DNA from: Pseudomonadota bacterium
GTDB taxonomy: Bacteria > Pseudomonadota > Gammaproteobacteria > Pseudomonadales > Pseudohongiellaceae
Assembly: GCA_027623555.1 (NCBI GenBank)
Contig: JAQBSZ010000041.1
Span: 1 to 34,835 of the forward strand
Length of the DNA stretch: 34,835 bases
Reading direction: 5' to 3'
The position numbers and the translations under genes were made by a program. The notes beneath the pieces were generated by a model, which saw nothing but the letters and a program-made list of their open reading frames with translations, was not told where the DNA came from and searched no databases. This document shows positions 1-13,468 of this stretch, piece after piece; position 1 is the stretch's first letter; each line of letters opens with the position of its first letter.

Positions 1-75
1 CTTACCATGGTCAACGTGACCAATCGTGCCTACGTTGACATGTACCTTGTTTCTTTCAAATTTTGCCTTCGCCAC
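1..75 (-). CDS. tufA: Elongation factor Tu, first copy (5' end only)
   Basis: Only the first 25 codons are present; the gene runs off the left edge of the window. EF-Tu is the GTPase that delivers aminoacyl-tRNA to the ribosome. The visible codons match the start of the complete tuf copy at 16580-17773 base for base except in the start codon, which is GTG here (73-75) and ATG there. The GHVDHGKT P-loop is just entering at the edge. An AGAGGA ribosome binding site lies 7 bases upstream and overlaps the stop codon of fusA, so the two genes are probably translationally coupled. This is the usual last gene of the str operon (rpsL-rpsG-fusA-tufA). Confidence 0.95.
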   Translation of the reverse strand, partial: MAKAKFERNKVHVNVGTIGHVDHGK

Positions 76-87
76 AATCTAATCCTC

Positions 88-2178
<2,091 letters not shown>

Positions 2179-2255
2179 AGCTGTACCCTCAATAAATAAA
2201 TCTGTTCAGTTTGGAAAAAATATTTTTAAAGCAGTCGAAAAGCCTATCGTGCGAT

Positions 2256-2726
2256 CTAAAACCGGTAATGTGAAAAAGCGCGATTTGCTTCTGCCATTCG
2301 GTGCACGTCTTCGCGCTTCCTGACGGCACTTCCGCGACCTTCCGAAGCATCAGTAATTTCACCGGCCAGGCGCAGGGCCATAGATTTCTCACCCCGAGCT
2401 CGCGAATGCTCGACCAGCCAGCGCATGGCCAATGCATGGCGACGCTCGGCACGGACTTCAACCGGTACCTGGTAAGTGGCACCACCGACACGGCGAGACT
2501 TCACCTCGACCATCGGCGCGATGCTGTCCAGGGCTTTTTCAAAGACTTCGAGGGGATCGGAACCGGATTTCTCAGCAACGACTTTCAGTGCCCCGTACAC
2601 GATCTTCTCGGCAACAGATTTCTTGCCGTCGACCATGACGTGGTTCATAAATTTTGCTAGGACTTTACTTCCGAATTTTGGATCTGGCAAAACTCCACGT
2701 TTTGCCGCGACTCTTCTTCTAGGCAT
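2256..2726 (-). CDS. rpsG: 30S ribosomal protein S7
   Basis: S7 is a primary 16S rRNA-binding protein that nucleates assembly of the 30S head and lines the E site. The 156-residue protein begins [11 protein letters not shown] and has the typical basic N-terminus and helical body (for example [16 protein letters not shown]). The start is ATG with GAGGTCG upstream. A 187-base spacer separates it from rpsL. In E. coli the corresponding spacer carries the S7 autorepression site; a similar role here is plausible but I could not establish a matching RNA fold. Confidence 0.98.
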   Translation of the reverse strand: MPRRRVAAKRGVLPDPKFGSKVLAKFMNHVMVDGKKSVAEKIVYGALKVVAEKSGSDPLEVFEKALDSIAPMVEVKSRRVGGATYQVPVEVRAERRHALAMRWLVEHSRARGEKSMALRLAGEITDASEGRGSAVRKREDVHRMAEANRAFSHYRF

Positions 2727-2913
2727 ATGCGACCTCTATGTTTATTCAGGTTAACCCAGGGTCCCTTACTGGCTACAAAACTCCAGCAAGCACCTGGCCT
2801 TACTCAATCTCATCGTCTGTTTAGAGAGCATTGATGAGTCGCGCATCCTTACGCTTGTGTTTGGCTCATTGAATCTTCGAGTTAGCCCCTCTGGAGTGAC
2901 CGACCCAGGTTTG

Positions 2914-3285
2914 TTATTTAGGGCGTTTCGCTCCGTACTTGGAGCGGCCTTGCCGACGATCAGAAACACCGGAGGTATCCAGACTGCCACGCACTGTGTG
3001 ATAGCGCACTCCAGGCAGATCCTTGACTCGACCGCCACGAATCAAAACCACGGAGTGTTCCTGTAGATTGTGACCCTCACCACCAATATAAGAGGTAACC
3101 TCATAACCATTTACCAGACGCACCCGACAAACCTTTCTCAGTGCTGAATTTGGCTTCTTGGGTGTGGTTGTATACACCCTGGTGCAGACACCACGCTTCT
3201 GCGGTGAAGCCTGTAGGGCAGGTACACCACTCTTGGTGATCTTGCTCTTGCGCGGCTTGCGTACTAACTGGTTGATAGTGGCCAT
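2914..3285 (-). CDS. rpsL: 30S ribosomal protein S12
   Basis: S12 lies at the decoding centre and controls translational accuracy. The 123-residue protein starts [13 protein letters not shown] and keeps PKKPNS (Lys43) and GGRVKDLPG (Lys88), the two sites where substitutions give streptomycin resistance in E. coli, so the sequence is of the streptomycin-sensitive type. Asp89, the beta-methylthiolation site known in E. coli, is also present. The ribosome binding site is poor (ACGAG, about 5-6 bases from ATG). It lies downstream of rpoC after a 597-base spacer filled with tandem repeats, an unusually long gap at this junction. Confidence 0.98.
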   Translation of the reverse strand: MATINQLVRKPRKSKITKSGVPALQASPQKRGVCTRVYTTTPKKPNSALRKVCRVRLVNGYEVTSYIGGEGHNLQEHSVVLIRGGRVKDLPGVRYHTVRGSLDTSGVSDRRQGRSKYGAKRPK

Positions 3286-3385
3286 GAATACTCGTTAAAA
3301 CCTCGTTTTCTTCGTAAATCGTAGTTTTTGCTAAAGAATCTGCTGCCGACTGCGAAGGAGGCGAGAGTTTAATGACCTGCAGAGT

Positions 3386-3853
3386 CATAGTCAACATCCT
3401 GCATAGATTGAGCGCTCGTTTTTACAAGCCCTCAGACACCCAGTCTTCGTTCTTCAAATGACTATAACCCCAGATTGGTTCCCTACAGCGCTCAACGGGG
3501 CATAGTCAACATCCTGCTCGGATTGAGCGCTCGTTTTTACCAGCCCCAGGCACCCTGCCTTCGCTCTTCAAATGACTATACCCCAAGTTGGCTCCTTTCA
3601 GCGCTCAACGGGGACATAGTCAACATCCTGTAAGGATTGAGCGCTCGTTACTTCAAGCCCAAAGCAGCCTGCCTTTGTTCTTCAATCGACTATAACCCCA
3701 GATTAGCTCCTTTCAACGCTCAACGGGGTCATAGTCAACATCCTTCTTGGATTGAGCGCGCGTTTTTACAAGCCCCAGGCACCCTGCCTTCGTACTGCAT
3801 ATGACGATAACTCCGGATTGGCTCTCTGCAGCGCTCAACCGACCTTAGTCAAC
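3386..3853 (-). repeat. Four tandem 114-115 bp repeats between rpoC and rpsL
   Basis: Four head-to-tail units occupy 3386-3500 (115), 3501-3614 (114), 3615-3729 (115) and 3730-3843 (114). A fifth copy is cut off after about ten bases (3844-3853). Units begin CATAGTCAACATCCT and differ by scattered substitutions. Each contains TTGAGCGCT near one end and AGCGCTCAA near the other, exact reverse complements about 70 bases apart (3408-3416 with 3487-3495 in unit 1). Each also carries ATAGTCA, with TGACTAT (TGACGAT in unit 4) later in the unit. In unit 3 one arm base differs, and the change keeps a G-U pair only in RNA made from the minus strand, the strand on which rpoC and rpsL are transcribed. 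The phased lengths argue for duplication. The function is unknown. Confidence 0.9.
3690..3720 (-). promoter_or_regulatory. Promoter-like sequence inside repeat unit 3
   Basis: On the minus strand repeat unit 3 contains TTGAAA, a 16-base spacer and TATAGT, a fair match to sigma70 hexamers. Unit 2 has CTGAAA with a 15-base spacer, and unit 1 has CTGTAG with a 16-base spacer, so the match is weaker there. It could supply extra transcription to rpsL-rpsG-fusA-tuf. This is inferred from hexamers only. Confidence 0.25.
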
Positions 3854-3882
3854 CGTGCGGTCTGCCAAAAAGCTGGATATTC

Positions 3883-6800
3883 CTAGCTTCCAGCCTCTTC
3901 CTTCAGCTCCTCGTTGAGTGCTTCACTCAAAGCAGCCTCTACTTCGCTGGCACTCACCGAGTCCAGATCAGCAGCCTTCTCTGCATAGCCCTTCTTGCGT
4001 GCTTCATGATAGGCAAGCCCGGTTCCTGCCGGAATCAGTCTGCCGACAACCACGTTTTCTTTCAAGCCACGCAGGAAGTCACGCTTGCCAGTGACGGCCG
4101 CTTCGGTGAGCACGCGGGTAGTTTCCTGGAATGAAGCGGCAGAAATAAAGGATTCTGTAGCCAGTGAAGCCTTGGTGATACCGAGCAACATCCGCTCGAA
4201 CCTCGCCGGTTCCTTGCTGCCTGCTTCCAGGTCATCATTGACCTCGAGGATCTGCGTGTAAGTCAGCTGCTCGCCCTTGATCAGGTTGGAGTCGCCTGGA
4301 TGGGTAATTTCTATCTTTCTCAGCATCTGGCGAACGATAACCTCGATGTGCTTGTCATTAATGCGCACACCCTGTAGTCGATACACATCCTGTACTTCAT
4401 TGACGATGTACTGTGCCAGCGACTCCACACCCTTCAGCCTGAGAATATCATGCGGTGCAGGTGGGCCTTCAGAAACGACTTCACCCTTCTCGATATATTC
4501 ACCCTCGAACACCGTCATGGTGCGCCACTTCGGAATCAGGACTTCATAGTGATCTGATCCATCGATTGGATTCACGCCATCTTTCGGAGTAATAACCAGT
4601 CGCCGCTTGCCTTTAGTCTCCTTACCGAAACTGACCGTCCCGGAAATCTCCGCCAGAATCGCCGGTTCTTTCGGCCTGCGCGCTTCAAACAGGTCGGCAA
4701 CCCTTGGCAGACCACCGGTGATATCACGGGTCTTGGAACCTTCCTGCGGAATACGGGCGATAACGTCACCGATGTTCAGGTCGGCCCCGTCTCGCAAACC
4801 GATAATCGCGCTGGCTGGCAGGAAATAGTGTGCCGGTACATTAGTACCTGGCAGGCAAATTTCCTTGCCTTTCTTGTCTACAACGTTAACCGCAGGCCTG
4901 AGTTCCTTGGCCGAAGAGGAGCGCTCTGCCGGATCGATAACGGAGATACTGGACAGTCCGGTAATCTCGTCAGTCTGTTCACGCACGGTGATGCCTTCTT
5001 CCATGGCCTCGAATGCCACTTTACCCGCCACTTCAGAGACGATCGGGTGGGTGTGCGGATCCCAGGTTGCAACAACCTGCCCTGCCTCGACTTCAATTTT
5101 CCTTCCGACTGTAATCAAGGCCCCGTAAGGTAACTTGTAGCGCTCTCTCTCTCTTCCGTTAGTATCGTTAACGATCAATTCGCCAGAGCGAGAAACTACC
5201 ACCAGTTCTCCCTTGATGTTTTCTACTGTCTTCATATTGCTCAGGTGAATGTGCCCGGTGTTCTTAACCTGGACATTGTCCGAGGCTGTGGCTCGCGACG
5301 CCGCACCACCGATGTGGAACGTACGCATGGTCAACTGCGTGCCAGGTTCACCGATTGATTGGGCAGCAATTACACCAACGGCTTCACCCACATTAGCAAC
5401 ATGACCACGTGCCAGGTCTCTTCCATAGCACATACTGCAGATTCCGAAACGGGTTTCACAGGTAATCGGCGAGCGTACATGAACCTGGTCAACACCGCAG
5501 GTCTCCAACATATCCACCATTGGTTCGTTTATCACGGTGCCTGCTTCTGCAACCACCTTGCCAGTATCTTCATGCACGACATCGGCTGCCAGCACACGAC
5601 CCAGTACGCGATCACCCAGTGGTGCGATGATGTCGCCCCCTTCGATGATCGGTGTCATGGTCAGGCCCTCGTTAGTACCGCAATCATGTTCGGTAATAAC
5701 CAGATCCTGGGAAATATCCACCAGACGACGAGTCAGGTATCCCGAGTTCGCTGTCTTCAGTGCTGTATCCGCCAGCCCCTTTCGAGCTCCGTGGGTTGAA
5801 GTAAAGTACTGCGATACACTCAGCCCTTCTCGGAAGTTCGCGGTAATGGGCGTCTCGATAATGGAGCCGTCAGGACGGGCCATCAATCCACGCATACCAG
5901 CTAATTGTCTGATCTGGGCCGGGGAACCCCTGGCTCCGGAATCCGCATAAATATAGACTGAATTAAATGATTCCTGACTCTCTTCCTTGCCTTCCTTGTT
6001 AATAACCTTTTCAGTGGACAAGCCCTCCATCATGGATTTCGCAACGATGTCGTTGGCCCGTGACCAGATATCAATTACCTTGTTGTACTTCTCACCCTGG
6101 GTAACCAGGCCGGAAGCAAACTGCGCTTCGATTTCTTCCACTTCGGAATTGGCCGCGCCAATAATGGCTGCCTTCTCATCGGGTATAACAAAATCGTTAA
6201 CACCAATTGATGAACCGGAACGGGTAGAAAACTTGTAGCCGGTGTACATCAACTGGTCAGCGAAAATCACGGTTTCTTTCAGCCCTACATTTCGATAACA
6301 GGCATTGAGAATTTGCGAGATGGCCTTCTTGGCCATCTTGCGATTCACCATGGAAAATGGCAGCCCTTTCGGAACAATGTTGAAAAGCAACACCCGTCCC
6401 ACAGTGCTATCGACGATCTCTGTCTTGGTAGTCTTTTCGCCATTCTCATCCAGTGAAGTATCGGTTATGCGTACCTTGATGCGCGCCTGCAGGTCTGCAG
6501 ACTTGGTTTCATAAGCGCGTTGCACTTCCCTTGCATCGGCGAAGATCATGCCCTCGCCCTTGGCATTAACGCGCTCGCGAGTCATGTAGTAAAGGCCGAG
6601 AACCACGTCCTGGGAAGGCACGATGATTGGCTCACCATTAGCCGGCGCCAGGATGTTGTTGGTGGACATCATCAGGGTTCGGGCTTCCAATTGCGCCTCC
6701 AGTGTCAGAGGCACGTGTACCGCCATCTGGTCACCATCGAAGTCGGCATTGTATGCCGCACAAACCAGGGGATGCAGTTGAATTGCCTTACCTTCGATCA

Positions 6801-8121
6801 GCACCGGCTCAAAAGCCTGAATACCGAGACGGTGAAGTGTCGGTGCCCGGTTCAGTAACACCGGATGTTCACGAATGACGTCGGCGAGAATATCCCAAAC
6901 CTCGGCAGTCTCTCGCTCTACCATTTTCTTTGCGGCCTTGATAGTCGTCGCCAGGCCACGTCGTTCTAATTTGCCGAATATGAATGGCTTGAACAATTCC
7001 AGCGCCATCTTCTTGGGCAGACCACATTGATGCAACCTCAAGGTCGGACCCACCACGATTACCGATCTGCCGGAGTAGTCAACACGCTTACCCAGCAGGT
7101 TCTGGCGGAAACGACCTTGTTTACCCTTGATCATATCAGCGAGTGATTTCAGCGGGCGCTTGTTGGAACCCGTAATCGCTCTTCCGCGACGACCGTTATC
7201 CAGTAGCGCATCGACAGCCTCCTGCAGCATCCGCTTCTCGTTGCGCACTATTATGTCCGGTGCATTGAGATCAAGCAGTCGCTTCAGTCGATTGTTACGA
7301 TTGATAACCCGCCGATACAGGTCATTCAGGTCAGAAGTCGCAAAGCGACCACCGTCCAGAGGTACCAGTGGGCGCAAGTCCGGTGGCAGGACAGGCAATA
7401 CCGTCATTACCATCCACTCTGGCTTGTTCCCGGATTCCACGAACGCTTCCAGCAACTTGAGTCGCTTGGAGAGTTTCTTCAGCTTGGTCTCGGAATTGGT
7501 AGCAGGAATTTCCTCGCGCAGTCGGGCAACCTCACTGTCTACGTCCATGTCCTTCATTAATGCCTGGACCGCTTCGGCACCCATTTTCGCTTCGAACTCA
7601 TCACTCCATTCTTCCATGGCTTCGTAATACTGCTCGTCAGTGAGCAACTGCCCCTTCTCCAAAGTGGTCATACCCGGGTCGGTGACAACAAAGGATTCAA
7701 AATACAGAATGCGCTCGATATCTCTGAGCGTCATGTCCAACAATAAGCCAATGCGAGATGGCAGACTCTTTAAAAACCAGATATGAGCGACCGGACTGGC
7801 CAACTCAATATGACCCATGCGATCGCGGCGCACCTTCGAAAGAGCCACTTCCACGCCACACTTCTCGCAGATGACGCCGCGATGCTTGAGACGTTTGTAC
7901 TTGCCACAAAGACACTCATAGTCCTTAACCGGGCCAAATATCTTCGCGCAGAACAATCCGTCCCGCTCCGGTTTGAACGTACGATAGTTAATAGTTTCTG
8001 GTTTCTTAACCTCGCCGAATGACCAGGCCCGGATCATCTCCGGAGAAGCCAACCCAATTCGAATGGAATCAAACTCATCTGATTGTGATTGAGATTTCAA
8101 CAACCCTAAAAGGTCTTTCAT
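3883..8121 (-). CDS. rpoC: DNA-directed RNA polymerase subunit beta-prime
   Basis: The largest RNA polymerase subunit carries the catalytic magnesium site. At 1412 residues it is close to the E. coli length. The N-terminal zinc site is present as Cys70, Cys72, Cys85 and Cys88, and the catalytic NADFDGDQM falls at 458-466, identical in position to E. coli. The second zinc site is visible in EHDCGTNEG and in the later [11 protein letters not shown] segment. The start is ATG with GGAGGA upstream. A stable hairpin (8134-8159) ends directly against this ribosome binding site. The gene follows rpoB after 94 bases and is surely co-transcribed with it. Confidence 0.99.
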   Translation of the reverse strand: MKDLLGLLKSQSQSDEFDSIRIGLASPEMIRAWSFGEVKKPETINYRTFKPERDGLFCAKIFGPVKDYECLCGKYKRLKHRGVICEKCGVEVALSKVRRDRMGHIELASPVAHIWFLKSLPSRIGLLLDMTLRDIERILYFESFVVTDPGMTTLEKGQLLTDEQYYEAMEEWSDEFEAKMGAEAVQALMKDMDVDSEVARLREEIPATNSETKLKKLSKRLKLLEAFVESGNKPEWMVMTVLPVLPPDLRPLVPLDGGRFATSDLNDLYRRVINRNNRLKRLLDLNAPDIIVRNEKRMLQEAVDALLDNGRRGRAITGSNKRPLKSLADMIKGKQGRFRQNLLGKRVDYSGRSVIVVGPTLRLHQCGLPKKMALELFKPFIFGKLERRGLATTIKAAKKMVERETAEVWDILADVIREHPVLLNRAPTLHRLGIQAFEPVLIEGKAIQLHPLVCAAYNADFDGDQMAVHVPLTLEAQLEARTLMMSTNNILAPANGEPIIVPSQDVVLGLYYMTRERVNAKGEGMIFADAREVQRAYETKSADLQARIKVRITDTSLDENGEKTTKTEIVDSTVGRVLLFNIVPKGLPFSMVNRKMAKKAISQILNACYRNVGLKETVIFADQLMYTGYKFSTRSGSSIGVNDFVIPDEKAAIIGAANSEVEEIEAQFASGLVTQGEKYNKVIDIWSRANDIVAKSMMEGLSTEKVINKEGKEESQESFNSVYIYADSGARGSPAQIRQLAGMRGLMARPDGSIIETPITANFREGLSVSQYFTSTHGARKGLADTALKTANSGYLTRRLVDISQDLVITEHDCGTNEGLTMTPIIEGGDIIAPLGDRVLGRVLAADVVHEDTGKVVAEAGTVINEPMVDMLETCGVDQVHVRSPITCETRFGICSMCYGRDLARGHVANVGEAVGVIAAQSIGEPGTQLTMRTFHIGGAASRATASDNVQVKNTGHIHLSNMKTVENIKGELVVVSRSGELIVNDTNGRERERYKLPYGALITVGRKIEVEAGQVVATWDPHTHPIVSEVAGKVAFEAMEEGITVREQTDEITGLSSISVIDPAERSSSAKELRPAVNVVDKKGKEICLPGTNVPAHYFLPASAIIGLRDGADLNIGDVIARIPQEGSKTRDITGGLPRVADLFEARRPKEPAILAEISGTVSFGKETKGKRRLVITPKDGVNPIDGSDHYEVLIPKWRTMTVFEGEYIEKGEVVSEGPPAPHDILRLKGVESLAQYIVNEVQDVYRLQGVRINDKHIEVIVRQMLRKIEITHPGDSNLIKGEQLTYTQILEVNDDLEAGSKEPARFERMLLGITKASLATESFISAASFQETTRVLTEAAVTGKRDFLRGLKENVVVGRLIPAGTGLAYHEARKKGYAEKAADLDSVSASEVEAALSEALNEELKEEAGS

Positions 8122-8133
8122 TCTGTTTCCTCC

Positions 8134-8159
8134 GTCCGAGCATTCGCTAAAGCTCGGAC
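8134..8159 (-). promoter_or_regulatory. RNA hairpin abutting the rpoC ribosome binding site
   Basis: In the rpoB-rpoC spacer GTCCGAGC pairs perfectly with GCTCGGAC across a 10-base loop (8-bp stem, five of eight pairs G-C). On the transcribed strand the 3' arm is immediately followed by the GGAGGA ribosome binding site and then the rpoC ATG. There is no T-run, so it is not a terminator. It may modulate rpoC translation or mRNA stability. That role is inferred. Confidence 0.6.
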
Positions 8160-8215
8160 ATTAATAATCACTGATTCATTTTGCTGGGAATTCGCGTACT
8201 TACTGATGAACTGGA

Positions 8216-11200
8216 TTACTTGCTGACATCCAGTTCCATATCGATCGCCAGCGATCGAATTTCCTTCACCAGTACATTAAACGATTCCGGCATTGCTGGT
8301 TCCATTCGGTGGTCACCGTCAACGATGTTTTTATACATCTTGGTGCGTCCAGCAACGTCATCCGACTTAACGGTTAACATCTCCTGCAGCGTGTAGGCGG
8401 CGCCATAAGCCTCCAGCGCCCACACTTCCATCTCTCCGAAGCGTTGGCCACCAAACTGGGCCTTACCACCCAACGGTTGCTGCGTAACGAGGCTGTATGA
8501 TCCGGTCGAGCGAGCGTGCATCTTGTCGTCAACCAGGTGGTTCAGCTTCAGCATATACATAATGCCAACTGTCACCTGTCGATCGAACGCTTCACCGGTT
8601 CGGCCATCAAAGAGTGTGACCTGACCACTTTCATCCATGTCAGCCAGCTTTAACATCTCTTTGATCTCAACCTCTGTGGCACCATCGAAAACCGGAGTAG
8701 CCATGGGCACACCGGCTCGCAGGTTTTCAGCCAGCTCGAATACCTCTGCCTCGTTCAGGCTGCGAATGTCCTCGCTACGCTCACCGATCTTGTTGTAAAT
8801 CTCGGTGATGAGTTTGCGAACTTCCGTCACCTTCTTCTGCGCATCCAGCAACTTGCCGATCTTCTCGCCAAGTCCTTTCGCTGCTGCGCCAAGGTGGGTT
8901 TCCAGAATCTGGCCCACGTTCATGCGAGACGGCACCCCGAGTGGATTCAGAACAATATCCACCGGCTCACCGATTTCGTCATAAGGCATGTCCTCAACGG
9001 GCATGATCACCGAGATAACGCCCTTGTTTCCATGTCGGCCTGCCATCTTGTCGCCAGGCTGTATGCAACGCTTTATTGCAAGATAGACCTTAACGATCTT
9101 CAGAACTCCAGGCGCCAGGTCGTCTCCCTGGGTGAGTTTCTTCTTCTTGTCTTCGAAGCGCTCATCCAGGTCTTGCTTACGTTCCTTGAGTTGTTCTTCT
9201 GCACGGGTCAACTGCTTGTTCAGTGCATCGTTGGCCATGCGCAACTTAAACCAGTCGTCTTTTGGAAGATTACTCATATAATCATTGGTAACCTTCTGGC
9301 CTTTCTTCAGCTTGGGCCCGCCGGCTACCACTTTACCTGCCAGCGCCTTGTGCAGGCGCTCATATGTGGCAGCCTCGACTATGCGATATTCGTCGTCGAT
9401 ATCCTTGCGCACCTTTGCCAGCTGGTATTCCTCAATCTCGATGGCACGCTGATCTTTCTCCAGACCATCTCTGGTAAAGACCTGCACATCAATAACGGTT
9501 CCTTTCACACTGGTAGGGACACGCAATGAGGTATCTTTAACATCCGATGCCTTCTCACCAAAGATTGCTCGCAAGAGTTTCTCCTCGGGAGTCAGCTGGG
9601 TCTCACCCTTCGGAGTTACCTTGCCGACCAGGATATCCCCAGCGCCAACCTCGGCACCGATATAGACAATGCCGGATTCATCCAGCTTGCTGAGCGCGCC
9701 TTCGCCGACATTCGGAATGTCGGCGGTAATCTCTTCCGATCCCAGCTTGGTGTCGCGAGCCACACAGGTCAGTTCCTGAATGTGAATCGTGGTGAATCGG
9801 TCTTCTTTAACGACTCGCTCGGAGATCAGGATTGAGTCTTCAAAGTTGTAACCGTTCCAGGGCATAAAGGCGATGCGCATGTTTTGACCCAGCGCCAGTT
9901 CACCCATATCAATGGAAGGACCATCCGCGAGAATGTCACCACGATTTATGGTATCGCCTTCTTTAACCAGAGGACGTTGGCTGATACAGGTGTTCTGGTT
10001 GGAGCGGGTGTACTTGGTGAGATTGTAGATATCCACACCGGCTTCACCAGCATCGGTTTCTTCGTCATTTACACGCACGATAATACGTGCGGCGTCCACA
10101 CTCTCGATCACACCACCACGAAATGCGACCACACAGACTCCGGAGTCACTGGCTACATTGCGTTCCATGCCGGTGCCGACCAGAGGCTTCTCAGTCTTCA
10201 GTGTCGGAACAGCCTGGCGCTGCATGTTGGAGCCCATCAAGGCGCGGTTGGCATCGTCATGTTCCAAAAATGGAATCAGCGCGGCTGCTACTGACACCAT
10301 CTGTTGCGGAGCGACGTCCATGTAATCAACTTCTTCGCGCGGCTTCAAAGTAGTCTCACCCTTGTAGCGCACTGTCACCAGGTTTTCGACATAGCCCTTC
10401 TTCTTATCAAGCTGAGCACTGGCCTGTGCTATTACAAAATCACTTTCATCGATTGCCGACAGGTAATGAATCTCATCAGTTACCTTATTATTCACGACCT
10501 TGCGGTATGGGCTTTCCAGGAATCCATAGTGATTGGTTCGTGCATACGTCGCCAGAGAATTAATCAAGCCGATGTTTGGACCTTCCGGGGTCTCAATTGG
10601 ACAGACTCGACCGTAGTGGGTCGGGTGCACGTCGCGCACTTCAAAGCCGGCGCGTTCACGCGTAAGACCGCCTGGACCGAGCGCGGAAACACGCCGCTTA
10701 TGGGTTACTTCGGAAAGCGGATTGTTCTGATCCATGAACTGAGAAAGCTGGCTGGAGCCAAAGAATTCTTTGATGGCTGCCGCGACTGGCTTGGCATTGA
10801 TCATATCCTGCGGCATCAGGCCTTCAGAATCGGCCATGCTCAGGCGTTCCTTAACAGCCCGCTCTACGCGCACCAATCCGACTCTGAACTGGTTTTCAGC
10901 CATTTCGCCGACCGAGCGAATACGGCGGTTCCCCAGGTGATCGATATCATCGACCGAGCCAAAACCATTGCGAATACCAACCAGCGTCTTGAGCACATCG
11001 ACGATATCAGCAGCGTTTAATACCGGCTCCCCTTCAGTTTCGGGTCTACCCAAACGACGGTTGAACTTCATACGGCCGACTGCAGAAAGATCATATCTCT
11101 CCGGCGAGAAGAACAGGTTTGAGAACAGGTTCTCTGCCGATTCCTTGGTAGGTGGCTCACCCGGGCGCATCATGCGATAGATTTCCACCATGGCTTCCAG

Positions 11201-12301
11201 CTTGGAAGTTGTACCATCGATTCGCAAAGTATCGGAAACGAACGGACCACAATCCAGATCATTGGTATAGATAGTCTGGAATACTTTGACACCCTGCTCG
11301 AGAAACTCACCAACAAGCTCTTCGGTAAGCTCTGAATTGCAGGCAAACACAACCTCGCCTGTCTCTTCATCGATGATATCTGCCGCCAGAGAATTACCAC
11401 TCAGAAAGTCATTGGTAACTTTCAGTTCTGTAAGCTTGGCGTCTTCCATCAGCCGAATATGACGACTGGTGATACGACGACCTTCTTCGACAATTAACTT
11501 GCCCTTCTTATCCTTAATCGGAAAATTGAGCACTTCGCCACGCAGTCGCGCCGGCACTAACTGTAGTGAAATAGTCGGTTCTTTGCCTTTAGAAACCTTA
11601 AACGTGTTGTTCTCATAGAACATTTGCAAGATTTCTTCAGAGCTGAACCCCAGTGCCCGCAATAGTATGGTAGCAGGTAGCTTGCGGCGGCGGTCTATCC
11701 GCACGTAAACCATGTCTTTTGGGTCGAATTCAAAGTCCAGCCATGAACCACGGTAAGGAATTACTCGCGCTGAATACAGCAATTTACCTGAGCTGTGGGT
11801 CTTGCCGCGATCATGATCGAAAAATACACCAGGAGACCTGTGCAGTTGTGAAACAACCACTCGCTCAGTACCATTAATAACGAAAGTACCGGATTCCGTC
11901 ATTAACGGAATTTCGCCCATGTAAACTTCCTGTTCCTTTATATCCTTGATCGTTTGAGTGGTGGATTCCTTATCATAAAGAATCAATCGCACCTTCACTC
12001 TTAGCGATACAGAGTAGGTGGAGCCTCTCAGTTGACATTCTTTAACATCAAATCCGGGTTTCCCAAGGTCATAGCTAACATATTCCAGAACTGCTTTGCC
12101 TGAATAGCTAACAATTGGAAATACAGATTTAAACGCAGCGTTTAAGCCTTGATCAATGCGCTTCTCCACTGGAGTGTCCGCCTGCGTAAACTGTCGATAA
12201 GAATCGATCTGGATAGACAGCAAGTACGGGATGTCCATTGCACTTGGCAGCTTTCCAAAGTTCTTACGAATTCGTTTTTTCTCTGTATACGAATAGGCCA
12301 T
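8216..12301 (-). CDS. rpoB: DNA-directed RNA polymerase subunit beta
   Basis: The second largest RNA polymerase subunit forms one side of the active-site cleft. It has 1361 residues, about 20 more than E. coli. The rifampicin-binding cluster reads [12 protein letters not shown] followed by [13 protein letters not shown], with the Asp, His and Ser residues associated with sensitivity all wild type. The start is ATG with a moderate TAGGAAT ribosome binding site. It is preceded by rplL after a 204-base spacer containing a hairpin, the place where E. coli has an attenuator and RNase III site, and followed by rpoC. Confidence 0.99.
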   Translation of the reverse strand: MAYSYTEKKRIRKNFGKLPSAMDIPYLLSIQIDSYRQFTQADTPVEKRIDQGLNAAFKSVFPIVSYSGKAVLEYVSYDLGKPGFDVKECQLRGSTYSVSLRVKVRLILYDKESTTQTIKDIKEQEVYMGEIPLMTESGTFVINGTERVVVSQLHRSPGVFFDHDRGKTHSSGKLLYSARVIPYRGSWLDFEFDPKDMVYVRIDRRRKLPATILLRALGFSSEEILQMFYENNTFKVSKGKEPTISLQLVPARLRGEVLNFPIKDKKGKLIVEEGRRITSRHIRLMEDAKLTELKVTNDFLSGNSLAADIIDEETGEVVFACNSELTEELVGEFLEQGVKVFQTIYTNDLDCGPFVSDTLRIDGTTSKLEAMVEIYRMMRPGEPPTKESAENLFSNLFFSPERYDLSAVGRMKFNRRLGRPETEGEPVLNAADIVDVLKTLVGIRNGFGSVDDIDHLGNRRIRSVGEMAENQFRVGLVRVERAVKERLSMADSEGLMPQDMINAKPVAAAIKEFFGSSQLSQFMDQNNPLSEVTHKRRVSALGPGGLTRERAGFEVRDVHPTHYGRVCPIETPEGPNIGLINSLATYARTNHYGFLESPYRKVVNNKVTDEIHYLSAIDESDFVIAQASAQLDKKKGYVENLVTVRYKGETTLKPREEVDYMDVAPQQMVSVAAALIPFLEHDDANRALMGSNMQRQAVPTLKTEKPLVGTGMERNVASDSGVCVVAFRGGVIESVDAARIIVRVNDEETDAGEAGVDIYNLTKYTRSNQNTCISQRPLVKEGDTINRGDILADGPSIDMGELALGQNMRIAFMPWNGYNFEDSILISERVVKEDRFTTIHIQELTCVARDTKLGSEEITADIPNVGEGALSKLDESGIVYIGAEVGAGDILVGKVTPKGETQLTPEEKLLRAIFGEKASDVKDTSLRVPTSVKGTVIDVQVFTRDGLEKDQRAIEIEEYQLAKVRKDIDDEYRIVEAATYERLHKALAGKVVAGGPKLKKGQKVTNDYMSNLPKDDWFKLRMANDALNKQLTRAEEQLKERKQDLDERFEDKKKKLTQGDDLAPGVLKIVKVYLAIKRCIQPGDKMAGRHGNKGVISVIMPVEDMPYDEIGEPVDIVLNPLGVPSRMNVGQILETHLGAAAKGLGEKIGKLLDAQKKVTEVRKLITEIYNKIGERSEDIRSLNEAEVFELAENLRAGVPMATPVFDGATEVEIKEMLKLADMDESGQVTLFDGRTGEAFDRQVTVGIMYMLKLNHLVDDKMHARSTGSYSLVTQQPLGGKAQFGGQRFGEMEVWALEAYGAAYTLQEMLTVKSDDVAGRTKMYKNIVDGDHRMEPAMPESFNVLVKEIRSLAIDMELDVSK

Positions 12302-12450
12302 TTTGTATTCCTAGCGTTGCGTACTATAAGTATTTACTACTGGCAGATTGTCTCTGCGACGTTCGATACTTAGCGATATAATTCAATTTGCCGAGCATCG
12401 TGATTTGGATGAACTGGTGGGCTCTCCAAATAAAAAATCACTCACGAACG

Positions 12451-12482
12451 AACACCTGACGTGCAATGCACGCCCGGTGTTT
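12451..12482 (-). promoter_or_regulatory. Hairpin in the rplL-rpoB spacer (attenuator or processing site)
   Basis: AACACC pairs with GGTGTT and, inside a small internal loop, CGTGC pairs with GCACG around AAT. On the transcribed strand a run of six T follows the stem after about 14 bases, too far for a classical intrinsic terminator. Its position matches the rplL-rpoB attenuator and RNase III region of E. coli, so partial termination or processing is a reasonable inference. Confidence 0.5.
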
Positions 12483-12505
12483 ATCGCTGATATTGTTGTC
12501 GCTGA

Positions 12506-12886
12506 TTACCTAAGCTCAACAGTAGCGCCGGCTTCTTCCAAAGTTTTCTTGGCTTCTTCCGCTTCCGCTTTCGGGGCAGCTTCCTTAAGAGTTGAAGGCG
12601 CGCTGTCCACCATCTCCTTGGCTTCTTTCAAGCCAAGACCAGTGATGGTTCTTACTGCCTTAATGACATTTACTTTCTTTTCTCCTGCAGCGGTAAGAAC
12701 GATGTCAAAATCATCTTTCTCTTCAACTGGCGCAGCATCGCTGCCGACAGCGGCTGCCGGGGCTGCCGCAACTGCGGCTGCGGCAGAAACACCAAACTTC
12801 TCTTCCATCGCTTCTACCAGCTGAACTACATCCATTACTGACATGTCTGCGATTGCATCTAAGACTTCTTCTCTAGATAGAGCCAT
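12506..12886 (-). CDS. rplL: 50S ribosomal protein L7/L12
   Basis: L7/L12 forms the flexible stalk of the 50S subunit that recruits translational GTPases. The 126-residue protein has the N-terminal dimerisation helix pair (to about residue 33), an alanine- and proline-rich hinge (about 34-52), and the globular C-terminal domain ending in ATVELR. The C-terminal segment [20 protein letters not shown] is characteristic. The start is ATG with AGGAGA upstream. It lies 51 bases after rplJ, as expected for the L10-(L7/L12)4 complex genes. Confidence 0.98.
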   Translation of the reverse strand: MALSREEVLDAIADMSVMDVVQLVEAMEEKFGVSAAAAVAAAPAAAVGSDAAPVEEKDDFDIVLTAAGEKKVNVIKAVRTITGLGLKEAKEMVDSAPSTLKEAAPKAEAEEAKKTLEEAGATVELR

Positions 12887-12937
12887 GACTCTTATCTCCT
12901 GTTCAAAAATTAATAGTTAATACGGTTAATCAAAGGA

Positions 12938-13468
12938 TCAAGCTGCTTCCTGCTTCTGGTCTCGCACAGCTGCAACCGCACGGGTAACCTTCGACGGAAC
13001 TTCATTAATAGTTCGTGCAAGCTTGGTGATCGGCGCCAACATCACGCTCATCAAGATGGATCTAGCCTGATCGAGGGTTGGCAACTTGGCCAGCACATCG
13101 ATCTGGTTTGCTCCCATCAGCTTGCCGCCGATAGAAAGTGCCTTTATTTCAAACTCAACGTTCGCTTTTGCAAAATCCTGCAGCACGCGCGCGGCGGCAC
13201 CCGGATCTTCCTGAGAGAATGCGAGAATAGTTGGTCCGACCAACACATCCTGAATGCATTCGAAATCGGTATCTTTCACCGCTCTTTTGAGCAAGGTGTT
13301 GCGAACAACTCGCAGATAAACCTTATTTTCTCGTGCAGTCTTACGAAGTGCGGTCATGTCAGCCACGTCTACGCCACGATAATCGGCAAGCACGGCTGAC
13401 AAGGCACTAGCAGCAGCCTGATTGACTTCAGAAACAATTTGTTTCTTGTCTTCCAGTCTTATAGCCAC
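12938..13468 (-). CDS. rplJ: 50S ribosomal protein L10
   Basis: L10 anchors the L7/L12 stalk to 23S rRNA and represses its own operon by binding the mRNA leader. I place the start at GTG 13466-13468, giving 176 residues beginning [20 protein letters not shown], which is where the family starts. GAGGT lies 8 bases upstream. A longer in-frame reading to 13561 exists, but its extra 31 residues fall within the structured L10 leader and have no counterpart in the family. It is followed by rplL. Confidence 0.97.
   Translation of the reverse strand: MAIRLEDKKQIVSEVNQAAASALSAVLADYRGVDVADMTALRKTARENKVYLRVVRNTLLKRAVKDTDFECIQDVLVGPTILAFSQEDPGAAARVLQDFAKANVEFEIKALSIGGKLMGANQIDVLAKLPTLDQARSILMSVMLAPITKLARTINEVPSKVTRAVAAVRDQKQEAA

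Larger units (their letters stand above)
3286..3882. other. Non-coding spacer rpoC-rpsL
   Basis: This 597-base gap holds the tandem repeat array (3386-3853) and about 100 bases of leader directly before rpsL. The leader contains a small inverted pair, ATGAC and GTCAT, at the array border (about 3372-3388). I see no convincing open reading frame. A 98-codon frame reading out of the array into rpsL is out of frame with rpsL and has no family resemblance. I see no T-run terminator for rpoC, so read-through from rpoC to rpsL is likely. Confidence 0.7.

Noticed and set aside
3101..3397. 98-codon minus-strand frame starting in the repeat array and overlapping rpsL
   Set aside because: It overlaps rpsL out of frame and has no domain or codon-usage support.
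3386..3853. CRISPR array between rpoC and rpsL
   Set aside because: The whole 115-base unit is repeated; there are no short constant repeats with unique spacers and no cas genes.
8894..9529. 211-codon plus-strand frame opposite rpoB, and a 238-codon one at 10304-11020
   Set aside because: Both are antisense shadows of the highly conserved rpoB.
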